This document shows positions 1-6,663 of a DNA stretch of 9,765 nucleotides, one piece after another. Numbering within the stretch: the stretch's first letter is position 1; each line of letters begins with the position of its first letter. Under the pieces are notes generated by a model, which was given only the letters and a program-made list of their open reading frames with translations, did not search any database and was not told where the DNA came from. The stretch is from Chloroflexota bacterium (GTDB lineage: Bacteria; Chloroflexota; Anaerolineae; UBA3071), in contig JACNHM010000390.1 in the NCBI GenBank assembly GCA_014383605.1, forward strand, positions 7,515 through 17,279, given 5' to 3'. The position numbers and the translations under genes were made by a program.

Positions 1-900
1 CAACCTGGAACCTGGAACCTGAAACCTGAAACTCAGAGAGCGGCTGAAGAAGGCGTCCGGCGCATCGCCCGGCAGTTGTTGGAGGCTGGAGAGGTCGGTG
101 TCATTGTCGGCTATGGAAACGGCACCCTGAAGGACGTGACCACGCCCCTGTTCGTCACCGAGCCAGACGAGGTCGAACGACTCGTCTGGGACGAGCACTG
201 CCTGAACAACCTCAGCGTCTACCTGACCCGCGAGTTGGTCACCCGGCTGGGGCGGGTGGGGATCGTGGCCAAGGGCTGCGACGCCCGGGCGCTGGTGGCG
301 CTGCTACAGGAGCACCAGATCGAGCGGCACGAGATGACGATCATCGGCGTGCAGTGCGCGGGGATGCTGGAGAACGGCCATTTGGCGGCCAAGTGCGCGG
401 TCTGCGACGTGCATAGGCCGCCGTTCTACGACCACCTGGTGGAAGATGAGGTATTAGAGATTAGAGATTGGGGAGGGATGGATCCCAGGGATGAGGAGAT
501 TGCGGCGCTGGAAACGTTGACACCAGACCAGCGTTGGGGTTACTGGCAGGCGGAGTTCTCTCGATGTATCCGCTGCTACGCTTGCCGCGCCGTCTGCCCC
601 CTGTGCTACTGCGACACCTGCGTCGCCGATCAGACGCGGCCGCAGTGGATTCCGCCGGCTTTCGACGCCAAAGGCAATCTGAGCTGGAACATCTTTCGGG
701 CCTTCCACCTGGCCGGCCGCTGCATCGGCTGCGATGAGTGCGCCCGCGCCTGCCCGGCCCACATCCGGCTGGACCTCATCAACCGCAAGCTGGCATTGCT
801 CATCCGAGATGAGTACGGCTACCGCGCCGGCTACGACGCCGCCGTGGCCCCGCCGCTGACCACCTTCCGGCCCGAGGATCGAGCGGAGTTCATCCGATGA
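1..900 (+). CDS. Iron-sulfur electron-transfer subunit, FlxB/FrhB-like, two [4Fe-4S] clusters (5' partial)
   Basis: Probable electron-carrying subunit of a soluble NADH- or hydrogenase-linked complex. The frame is open to the left edge. The stretch at nt 37-75 encodes a helix that reads as native protein (VRRIARQLLEAGE), so the first available TTG at 76 would cut into the fold and the true start is probably upstream. Counting from nt 76, the N-terminal domain has a KGCDARAL motif (residues 66-73), as in F420-hydrogenase/formate dehydrogenase beta-type proteins. Two ferredoxin clusters follow: C164, C167, C170, C174 and C216, C219, C222, C226. Extra cysteines C177, C179 and C182 come right after cluster 1. 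Residues about 126-137 are encoded by a short 7-bp tandem repeat with AT-rich codons, unlike the rest of the gene. The stop overlaps the next start as ATGA. Family placement (FlxB-like) is by motif and context; the specific partner is inferred. Confidence 0.8.
   Translation, partial: QPGTWNLKPETQRAAEEGVRRIARQLLEAGEVGVIVGYGNGTLKDVTTPLFVTEPDEVERLVWDEHCLNNLSVYLTRELVTRLGRVGIVAKGCDARALVALLQEHQIERHEMTIIGVQCAGMLENGHLAAKCAVCDVHRPPFYDHLVEDEVLEIRDWGGMDPRDEEIAALETLTPDQRWGYWQAEFSRCIRCYACRAVCPLCYCDTCVADQTRPQWIPPAFDAKGNLSWNIFRAFHLAGRCIGCDECARACPAHIRLDLINRKLALLIRDEYGYRAGYDAAVAPPLTTFRPEDRAEFIR
2..36. repeat. 7-bp tandem array 1 (left edge)
   Basis: Five heptamers in phase, units AACCTGG/AACCTGA and a diverged last unit AACTCAG, continuing off the left edge. 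The array is in frame with, and translated as part of, the open frame of the first gene unless that gene starts further right. Confidence 0.8.
454..481. repeat. Short 7-bp repeat inside the coding region of gene 1
   Basis: Units TTAGAGA, TTAGAGA, TTGGGGA and a diverged GGGATGG follow each other in phase. They encode about residues 126-137 (counted from nt 76) with codons TTA, AGA and ATT that stand out in a GC-rich gene. The repeat sits between the N-terminal domain and the first ferredoxin cluster, where an insertion would be tolerated. Confidence 0.6.
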
Positions 901-1949
901 TTTGCAGGGTGTTGCGCCCGGAGAAGCTGAACGATTGGCTGGCCGAGCTATTGCGCTCGGAGCGACGGCTGATCGCGCCACAGCGCCAGGGGAAAGATGT
1001 CCTCTTCCAGCCCGTGGCGGCTGTAGACGACATCACCCTGGATTACGTCAACACGCGCTGGCCGGTGAAAGCGTGGCTGTTCCCGCGCTCGGAATCCGTC
1101 CTGCGCTACCGCTACGTGGGCAGCGGTGTGGAATTGGAACAGCTCCGCCTGGCTCTGGAACCCCAGGTGATCTTCGGCGTCCGCCCCTGCGACGCCGCCG
1201 GCCTGGCGATCCTGGATCAGGTGTTCAATGACAATTGCGAGGATGAGTTCTACACACGGCGGCGCACCGTGACCACCATCGTCGGTCTTTCCTGCACCGA
1301 GCCTGCCGAATCCTGCTTCTGCGCTGCCGTGGGCCTCTCCCCCACCGCCAGCGAAGGCAGCGACATGCTGCTCACGCCGATGGGCGATGAGGGCTACCTG
1401 GTGGAAACGCTGACCGCCAAGGGCGAGCAGTTGCTGTGGGAGTATGGCCATTACTTCGGCGCCGGCGAGTGCCGGTCGAAGGACGTAGTGACAGAGGCTG
1501 CCGAGGCCAGGATGTCCCGCCAGGCAGCATTGGCCCAAGGTATTGATCACCCGGAGAGGTTGTTCGAGCATCCCCTCTGGGCAGAGATCACCCGCAAATG
1601 TCTCGGCTGCGGCGTCTGCGCCTACGTCTGCCCCACCTGTCACTGTTTCGACATCATGGACGACGGTGACGCCTGGGGCGGCGTGCGCTGCCGCAACTGG
1701 GACTCCTGCGCCTTCTCCCTGTTCACGCGGCACGCGTCGGGGCACAACCCGCGGCCCCAACAGGACGGGCGCTACCGCCAGCGGGTGCTGCACAAGTTCA
1801 GCTACTTCCCGCAAACGTGGGGGCGGGTCATGTGCGTCGGCTGTGGCCGCTGCGTGACCGATTGCCCTGTGAACCTGGACATCTATGCTGCGGTACAAGC
1901 CGTTCTTCAGGTCGCCACCGCCGCAGCGGGCGAGAAGCGTAAAACGTAA
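897..1949 (+). CDS. Sulfhydrogenase beta / anaerobic sulfite reductase A-like (FlxC-like) 4Fe-4S protein
   Basis: 350-residue iron-sulfur protein of the HydB/AsrA/FlxC type, expected to pass electrons between a FAD/NAD subunit and a catalytic partner in the cytoplasm. The N-terminal domain carries FGVRPCDAAGL (residues 93-103), diagnostic of this family. Cluster 1 uses C235, C238, C241, C245 with further cysteines C248 and C250 (CPTCHC). Cluster 2 uses C313, C316, C319, C323 (CVGCGRCVTDCP). Additional cysteines C133, C140, C142, C265 and C271 are also seen. Length is normal for the family. The ATG overlaps the preceding stop (ATGA), and GGAG at 885-888 is a good ribosome site, so translation is probably coupled. 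The last residues (KRKT) and the TAA stop lie in the beginning of a 7-bp tandem array, so the native C terminus may have been replaced or extended by it. AsrA itself is the main alternative, but no AsrC-type siroheme subunit is present. Confidence 0.88.
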   Translation: MICRVLRPEKLNDWLAELLRSERRLIAPQRQGKDVLFQPVAAVDDITLDYVNTRWPVKAWLFPRSESVLRYRYVGSGVELEQLRLALEPQVIFGVRPCDAAGLAILDQVFNDNCEDEFYTRRRTVTTIVGLSCTEPAESCFCAAVGLSPTASEGSDMLLTPMGDEGYLVETLTAKGEQLLWEYGHYFGAGECRSKDVVTEAAEARMSRQAALAQGIDHPERLFEHPLWAEITRKCLGCGVCAYVCPTCHCFDIMDDGDAWGGVRCRNWDSCAFSLFTRHASGHNPRPQQDGRYRQRVLHKFSYFPQTWGRVMCVGCGRCVTDCPVNLDIYAAVQAVLQVATAAAGEKRKT

Positions 1950-2003
1950 AACGTGAAACGTGAAACGTGGAACGTGGAACGTGAAACGTGGAACGTGAAA
2001 CGT
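1941..2003. repeat. 7-bp tandem array 2, nine units
   Basis: Nine heptamers without a break, units AAAACGT, GAAACGT and GGAACGT differing only at the first two positions. The TAA stop of the preceding gene (1947-1949) falls in units 1-2. AAGG directly after the array could act as ribosome site for GTG 2015. No inverted partner array is seen nearby. Confidence 0.92.
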
Positions 2004-2071
2004 AAGGTTGGATCGTGATCGAACAACACCTCCTCAAGTATCTGTCGAGGGACAGTGAACGACTTCCGGCG

Positions 2072-2905
2072 ATGAACAACATCTACCGGCCGCATTTGAT
2101 GACCGTGGAGCACATCCGCGAGGAGACGCCCGACGTGCGCACTCTGCGGCTGGCCTTCCAGGACGCGGCGGTGGGGCAGGATTTCGCCTTCCTTCCCGGC
2201 CAGTTTGGCGAGTATTCCGCTTTCGGCGCCGGGGAGTGCGTCTTCGCCATCGCCAGCTCGCCCGCCGACCGCGGCCACGTCGAGTGCAGCTTCAAGCTGA
2301 TGGGCAAGGTGACCAGCGCGCTGCGCGACGTGGAGATCGGGGACACCGTGGGCTTCCGCGGGCCCTACGGCAACGGCTTCCCGCTGGATGAGCTGCGCGG
2401 GCGGAACATCTTCTTCGCCGGCGGCGGCATCGGCATGGCCGCGCTGCGGGCGCTGATCGAGTATTGCCTGGCGCACCGCCAGGAGTTCGGGCAGATCACC
2501 CTGCTCAACGGCGCTCGCTCGGTGGCCGACCTGGTCTACAAGGAAGACATGGTGCGCTGGGCGGAGCAGCCCGACGTGGAATTGGTGCGCACGGTGGACC
2601 CCGGCGGCGAGACCGACGATTGGGACGGCGAGGTGGGCTTTGTGCCCACGATCATGGAGAAGCTGGCCCCGCAGCCCGAGGGCACGGTGGCCATCACCTG
2701 CGGCCCGCCGATCATGATCAAGTTCGCGCTGCTGACGCTGGAACGGCTGGGCTTTCCCCAGGAGCGGGTCATCACCACGCTGGAGAACAAGATGAAGTGC
2801 GGCCTGGGCAAGTGCGGACGCTGCAACGTGGGGCCCGTGTACGTCTGCAAAGACGGCCCCGTGTTCACCGCCGCGCAGATGCAGGAGTTGCCCAAGGATT
2901 TCTAG
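2072..2905 (+). CDS. FAD/NAD(P)-binding oxidoreductase with [2Fe-2S] (HydG/AsrB/FlxA/PyrK type)
   Basis: Ferredoxin-NADP reductase-fold subunit that would exchange electrons between NAD(P)H and the iron-sulfur subunits encoded just upstream. From the chosen start: a FAD domain (GQF at residues 43-45, then the SSP turn at 62-64), a nucleotide-binding segment FFAGGGIGMAA (114-124), the ITCGPPIM motif (208-215) and a C-terminal [2Fe-2S] site with C243, C248, C251 and C259. Length of 277 residues is typical. ATG at 2072 is preferred because the family starts close to this NNIYRPHLMTVE segment and because codons in 2015-2071 have much lower third-position GC. A GTG at 2015 behind AAGG (2004-2007) is in frame and has the better ribosome site, so a 296-residue form is possible. 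FlxA versus HydG/AsrB cannot be settled here; the adjacent FlxB- and FlxC-like genes favour the Flx reading. Confidence 0.88.
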   Translation: MNNIYRPHLMTVEHIREETPDVRTLRLAFQDAAVGQDFAFLPGQFGEYSAFGAGECVFAIASSPADRGHVECSFKLMGKVTSALRDVEIGDTVGFRGPYGNGFPLDELRGRNIFFAGGGIGMAALRALIEYCLAHRQEFGQITLLNGARSVADLVYKEDMVRWAEQPDVELVRTVDPGGETDDWDGEVGFVPTIMEKLAPQPEGTVAITCGPPIMIKFALLTLERLGFPQERVITTLENKMKCGLGKCGRCNVGPVYVCKDGPVFTAAQMQELPKDF

Positions 2906-2917
2906 GCGATGGCAAGC

Positions 2918-3007
2918 TGGTACATTGGTAGATTGGTAGATTGGTAGATTGGTGGATTGGTGGATTGATGCGCACACCAATTTACCAGTTTACCTATCTA
3001 CCGATTT
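2918..3007. repeat. 8-bp tandem array 3 with inverted diverged partner
   Basis: Left arm 2918-2965: six octamers, units TGGTACAT, TGGTAGAT and TGGTGGAT. Right arm 2976-3007: four octamers ACCAATTT, ACCAGTTT, ACCTATCT and ACCGATTT, the inverse of the left type but more diverged. The arms can fold into a long imperfect hairpin; ATTGGTG pairs with CACCAAT at the tip. It fills the spacer between the FAD/NAD gene and the oxidoreductase fusion and could separate or attenuate the two transcripts. Confidence 0.88.
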
Positions 3008-3032
3008 ACTCCCTTGTCGGGAGAGAGTGGGC

Positions 3033-4583
3033 ATGGGCAATAACGAGAAAGAGCATGTGAACGAGACCGAGTTCGACCACGACTGCTGCCAGCAGTACAG
3101 CCTCTTCGGCGTGCCGCCCGACGAGCGCGACGAGGCGTGGATCAAGGAGCTGCACCCGACGCGCCAGTGGCTGCGGGAGGATCGGCTGCCGCACATCTGG
3201 TGCGGCGGCTGCGGCATCGGCTCGGTGGTCAACAGTTTCGTCGCCGCCGTGGGGGACGTGGGGCTCGATCACAAGCAGGTCAGCGTGATCTCCGGCATCG
3301 GCTGCACGGGGCGGGTGTCGGGATACATGAAGACCGACAGCTTCCACACCACGCACGGGCGGGCCATCCCCTTCGCCATCGGCCTGGGCATGGCGCGGCC
3401 GGACATGAAGCTGGTCATCGTCAGCGGCGACGGCGACCTGGCAGCCATCGGCGGCAACCATCTTATTCACGCCGCCCGCCGCAACGCCGACATGACCGTC
3501 ATCTGCGTCAACAACTTCAACTACGGCATGACCGGCGGCCAGCACGGGCCGACCACACAGTTGACGGCGCGCACCAAGACCACGCCCCGCGGCGCGGTGG
3601 AGTACCCCTTCAACCTGCCCCTCTTGATGAAAGCCTGCGGCGCGTCCTACGTGGCCCGCTGGACGGCGCTGGAGCTGGTGCGGCTGCGCCATTCCATCGC
3701 CGCGGCGCTGCAGAAAAAGGGCTTCTCCTTCGTGGAAGTCATCGCCCCCTGCCCCACCAACTACGGCGGGCGCAACCAGTTTAGAGATGCCAAAGCGGAG
3801 ATGAAGTATTTCCAAGAGAAGACGGTAATGTGGGATGGCGAACCGCTGGAGGAGACTGACCTGGAATTGCGCGGGGAGATCGTCGTCGGCGCTTTTGTGG
3901 ATACGGAGCGAGAGACCTTTCGGGAGCGGCTGCTGAAGTATTGGCCGGCCTGGCCGCCGCAGCCAGAGGTGGCGGCGGCCGCCCCGATCTCAAAGGAAGG
4001 GCCACCGCCGGCTGAACCAGCCGAGGAAAAGGCCCGTGTTGACCGCCTGGAGGTGCGCATCGCCGGCGCCGGCGGCCAGGGCATCATGCTGGCGGGCACG
4101 ATGCTCGGCACAGCAGCCGCCGTGTACGACGAACGTAACGCGGTCACCATTCCCTCCTACGGGCCCGAATCCCGCGGCGGGGCGTCCAAGGCGGACGTCG
4201 CCATCTCCGATGAGCCCATCGAGTACCCCAAGGTGAGCCATCCGGACATCCTGGTCATCACCTTCCAGGAAGCTTACGACACGTACAAGCAGCCGCGAGT
4301 CGCCGGCTGCATCCTGATCACCGAAGAAAACCTGGTCAAGCTGGACGATGAGGACGAGGGCATAGCGTGGACCATCCCGGCCCTGGCATGGGCCAGGGAG
4401 ATGGGCGATGAACGGGTATTCAACATGATCATGCTGGGCTTCACCACGGCCGTCACCGGTGTGGCCAGCCCCGAGGCGATGCGCAAGGCCATCCGCAACC
4501 TGGGCCGGCTGGTGGAAAAGAACCTGGCGGCATTTGAGCGTGGATACACATACGGCACGACCAGGTTGAAAGGCGGCGGATGA
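3033..4583 (+). CDS. 2-oxoacid:ferredoxin oxidoreductase, beta and gamma subunits fused
   Basis: Thiamine-diphosphate enzyme component that interconverts a 2-oxoacid plus CoA with acyl-CoA, CO2 and reduced ferredoxin. Residues about 45-300 are the KorB/PorB-type beta subunit: IWCGGCGIG (55-63), cysteines C57, C60, C91 and C240 positioned as for a [4Fe-4S] cluster, the TPP/Mg motif GDGDLAAIGGNH (132-143) and NNFNYGMTGG (160-169). A Pro/Ala/Glu-rich linker at about 310-335 leads to a gamma subunit with GAGGQG (345-350) and SYGPESRGG (375-383). An N-terminal extension of about 45 residues is longer than usual and has a CC pair (18-19). ATG 3033 is chosen because GGGAGAGAG lies just upstream; open frame further 5' runs through a tandem-repeat spacer. 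The alpha subunit is not in the window. The stop overlaps the next start (ATGA). The beta motifs look most like 2-oxoglutarate (Kor) enzymes, but substrate is not proven. Confidence 0.92.
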   Translation: MGNNEKEHVNETEFDHDCCQQYSLFGVPPDERDEAWIKELHPTRQWLREDRLPHIWCGGCGIGSVVNSFVAAVGDVGLDHKQVSVISGIGCTGRVSGYMKTDSFHTTHGRAIPFAIGLGMARPDMKLVIVSGDGDLAAIGGNHLIHAARRNADMTVICVNNFNYGMTGGQHGPTTQLTARTKTTPRGAVEYPFNLPLLMKACGASYVARWTALELVRLRHSIAAALQKKGFSFVEVIAPCPTNYGGRNQFRDAKAEMKYFQEKTVMWDGEPLEETDLELRGEIVVGAFVDTERETFRERLLKYWPAWPPQPEVAAAAPISKEGPPPAEPAEEKARVDRLEVRIAGAGGQGIMLAGTMLGTAAAVYDERNAVTIPSYGPESRGGASKADVAISDEPIEYPKVSHPDILVITFQEAYDTYKQPRVAGCILITEENLVKLDDEDEGIAWTIPALAWAREMGDERVFNMIMLGFTTAVTGVASPEAMRKAIRNLGRLVEKNLAAFERGYTYGTTRLKGGG

Positions 4584-4999
4584 TGGCCAGGACACGGTTA
4601 TCGGGCGAGCGGATCAGAGGTGAGTTCGTCTGCAAAATCGAAGAGTTGAGCGGAGAGAACTTGCTGGCCTGCAACCAGTGCGGCAAGTGCTCGGCGGGCT
4701 GCCCTGCGGCCACGGTAATGGATCTGCTGCCCAATCAAGTGATCCGCTACGCCCAGTTCGGCATGGAAGAGGTGCTGGCAGCCAACAGCATCTGGATCTG
4801 CGCCTCTTGCCAGACCTGCTACTCCCGCTGCCCGCACGGGGTGGACCTGAGCCGGATCATGGAAGCGCTGCGGGTCATCGCCCAGGAACGAAGCGGCGAT
4901 CACCTGCGCCCGCAGGAACTGGATCCGGAAAAGGTCGCCGAGTTGCCGCAACTGGCGGTCGTCGGCGGCTTCCGCAAGTTCACGCTGATGGGAGGCTAG
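4580..4999 (+). CDS. hdrC: Heterodisulfide reductase subunit C-like protein, two [4Fe-4S] clusters
   Basis: Small 139-residue ferredoxin-like HdrC homologue that links an electron donor module to HdrB. Two complete CxxCxxCxxxCP motifs are seen: C31, C34, C37, C41 (CNQCGKCSAGCP) and C74, C77, C80, C84 (CASCQTCYSRCP). No membrane segment is present, so it is the soluble type rather than the membrane b-type HdrE-linked one. The start overlaps the upstream stop; ATG 4580 and ATG 4583 are adjacent and cannot be separated by sequence alone. AAGG about ten bases upstream serves as ribosome site. It is immediately followed, with no gap, by hdrB, the usual pairing. Because no other HdrC/HdrB pair is visible, it probably serves either the Flx-like genes upstream or the fumarate reductase-like genes downstream, or both. 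Confidence 0.93.
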   Translation: MMARTRLSGERIRGEFVCKIEELSGENLLACNQCGKCSAGCPAATVMDLLPNQVIRYAQFGMEEVLAANSIWICASCQTCYSRCPHGVDLSRIMEALRVIAQERSGDHLRPQELDPEKVAELPQLAVVGGFRKFTLMGG

Positions 5000-5890
5000 A
5001 TGGCGATTCCCTACTACCCCGGCTGCACCCTCTCGACCAAGGGCCGCGGCTACGACGCCTCAGGGCGGGCGGTGGCCCAGGCGCTGGGGCTGGAGCTGGA
5101 AGAACTGCAGGACTGGAACTGCTGCGGGGCCAGCTTCCCGCTGGCCGTGGACAATCTCCTTTCCATGACGGGTCCCACGCAGGTGCTGGTGGAAGCGCGA
5201 GCGCAAGGCGAGCGGGTGGCCACCCTCTGCGCTATCTGCTACAACGTCCTCAAACGAACCAACCACTTCCTGCAAAGCGACGCCGAGAAGCGGGATCGCA
5301 TCAACACCTTCATCGAAGCGGAGTACGCCGGCGACCTGCGGGTACAGCACTTCCTGGAGATCCTGCGCGATGAGCTGGGGTTCGAGGCTCTGGGGCAACG
5401 GGTGGACGAGGCAAGGGAAGCAACAGGCAAATCGCTGGAGGGCTTGAACGTCGCGCCCTACTACGGCTGCCTGCTGCTGCGTCCGGAGAAAGAGCTGCAA
5501 CTGGATGATGCCGAAGACCCGCGTATCCTGGAGGATCTGCTCCAGGCGCTGGGCTGCGAGCCGGTGGATTTCTCTCATCGCGTGGAATGCTGCGGCTCCT
5601 ACCTGCTGGTCACCTCGGCCGATCTGGCCGCCGACATGTCCTTCGACGTGCTGCAATCGGCGGCCCGCAACGGCGCCGACCTGCTGGTGACCGCCTGCCC
5701 GCTCTGTCAGTACAACCTGGACTACAAACAAGCGGAGATGGCCCGCCAGCATCCCGGCTTCCGGCCGCTGCCGGTGCTCTACTTCACCCAGTTGATGGGA
5801 TTGGCACTGGGATTGGACAGCGACGATTGGGGCTGGGAACTGCACCACGTGGACCCGCGACTGCTATTGACCAAGCAGGGGTTGCTGTAA
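5000..5890 (+). CDS. hdrB: Heterodisulfide reductase subunit B-like protein with two CCG domains
   Basis: 296-residue HdrB homologue. In methanogens HdrB carries two unusual non-cubane [4Fe-4S] clusters that cleave the CoM-S-S-CoB disulfide; bacterial homologues act on other, often unknown, disulfides or as electron conduits. Both cysteine-rich CCG domains are complete: C9, C41-C42, C77, C80 (spacings 31, 34, 2) and C157, C197-C198, C233, C236 (spacings 39, 34, 2). The full ligand set suggests that it is catalytically competent, not a degenerate copy. ATG directly follows the hdrC TAG, and GGAGG at 4991-4995 is an excellent ribosome site. No transmembrane helix is seen. In thiol:fumarate reductase of methanogens an HdrB-like domain is fused to the FrdB-like subunit (TfrB). 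Here the same two parts are separate neighbouring genes. That comparison is family knowledge; the joint function is inferred. Confidence 0.94.
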   Translation: MAIPYYPGCTLSTKGRGYDASGRAVAQALGLELEELQDWNCCGASFPLAVDNLLSMTGPTQVLVEARAQGERVATLCAICYNVLKRTNHFLQSDAEKRDRINTFIEAEYAGDLRVQHFLEILRDELGFEALGQRVDEAREATGKSLEGLNVAPYYGCLLLRPEKELQLDDAEDPRILEDLLQALGCEPVDFSHRVECCGSYLLVTSADLAADMSFDVLQSAARNGADLLVTACPLCQYNLDYKQAEMARQHPGFRPLPVLYFTQLMGLALGLDSDDWGWELHHVDPRLLLTKQGLL

Positions 5891-5905
5891 CCTGTGATCT
5901 GGTCT

Positions 5906-5963
5906 CAGTGATCAGGGATCAGGATACTCCTGATCACCCGTCACTGATACCTGATACCTGATC
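5906..5963. repeat. 7-bp tandem array 4 with inverted partner and hairpin
   Basis: Left units CAGTGAT, CAGGGAT and CAGGATA (5906-5926); right units ACTGATA, CCTGATA and CCTGATC (5943-5963) in inverse orientation. At the centre, GATCAGGA (5917-5924) pairs perfectly with TCCTGATC (5928-5935) around a 3-base loop. It lies between hdrB and the FrdB-like gene and ends just before that gene's ribosome site (GGAGGG 5965-5970). No T-run follows, so transcription attenuation rather than termination is more likely, if it acts at all. Confidence 0.82.
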
Positions 5964-5976
5964 CGGAGGGAAAATG

Positions 5977-6657
5977 ATGAGTGAAGAACTGATTCCCGTC
6001 TTCATCATGGGCAAACGCTACGACGTGCCGCCCAGCCTGACGATCATGAAGGCCATGGAGTATGCCGGCTACCAGTTGGTGCGCGGGGTGGGCTGCCGCG
6101 GCGGCTTCTGCGGCGCTTGCGCCACCGTCTACCGGCTGCAGGGCGACGACACGCTCTACTTCGGCCTGGCCTGCCAGACGGTGGTGCAGCCGAACATGTA
6201 CCTGGCGCAGATCCCCTTCTTCCCGGCGCAGCGGGCGGATTACGACATCAGCACGTTGCAACCGCGGCCGGAGCGGCTCTTCAGCCTCTATCCCGAACTG
6301 CTGCGCTGCCTGGGCTGCGGCACCTGCACCAAAGCCTGCCCGCAGGAGCTGGACGTGAAGGGCTACATGGCCGCGGCCATGCGCGGCGACATCGCCCGCG
6401 TGGCCAACATGTCCTTTGACTGCATCATGTGCGGTCTGTGCGCGGCCCGCTGCCCGGTGGGCGAGGCGCAGTACAACATCGCCGTGCTGTGCCGCCGCCT
6501 CTATGGCCGCTACCTGGCGCCCCGCTCGCAGCACCTGGAGGATCGGCTGGAAGAGATCCTGGCCGACGAGTTCAACCAGGCCCTGGACGAATTGAAGGGC
6601 CTCAGCGTGGACGAGCTGAAAGAGCGGTACAAGGCGCGAGATATCGAACCGGAGTGA
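5977..6657 (+). CDS. Fumarate reductase/succinate dehydrogenase iron-sulfur subunit-like protein
   Basis: 226-residue protein with the SdhB/FrdB/TfrB domain order. The N-terminal [2Fe-2S] ferredoxin domain has C40, C45, C48 and C66 (GCRGGFCGACAT). A dicluster domain follows with C111, C114, C117, C121 and C149, C152, C155, C159. In quinone-linked SdhB/FrdB the last motif binds a [3Fe-4S] cluster next to the quinone. Here it is a full CxxCxxCxxxCP motif, suggesting 2[4Fe-4S] and a soluble electron partner such as HdrC/HdrB. The C terminus (about 185-226) is charged and probably helical. ATG 5977 lies 6 bases after GGAGGG (5965-5970); ATG 5974 is an alternative but only 3 bases away. It follows hdrB across an 86-base spacer that contains a tandem repeat. 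The flavoprotein partner lies 1.26 kb downstream, separated by a transposon and a small gene. Confidence 0.87.
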   Translation: MSEELIPVFIMGKRYDVPPSLTIMKAMEYAGYQLVRGVGCRGGFCGACATVYRLQGDDTLYFGLACQTVVQPNMYLAQIPFFPAQRADYDISTLQPRPERLFSLYPELLRCLGCGTCTKACPQELDVKGYMAAAMRGDIARVANMSFDCIMCGLCAARCPVGEAQYNIAVLCRRLYGRYLAPRSQHLEDRLEEILADEFNQALDELKGLSVDELKERYKARDIEPE

Positions 6658-6663
6658 TATCAT

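Noticed and set aside
1941..2003. CRISPR array
   Set aside because: Units are 7 bp, contiguous and without spacers; no cas genes are present.
1907..2980. Long minus-strand open frame covering the FAD/NAD gene and two repeat arrays
   Set aside because: It includes repeat-derived peptide at both ends and has no recognisable domain; the plus-strand gene explains the region.
2949..3032. Upstream extension of the oxidoreductase fusion to TTG 2949
   Set aside because: It would start inside the octamer array and encode a Trp/Leu-rich peptide from repeat sequence. ATG 3033 has a good ribosome site.
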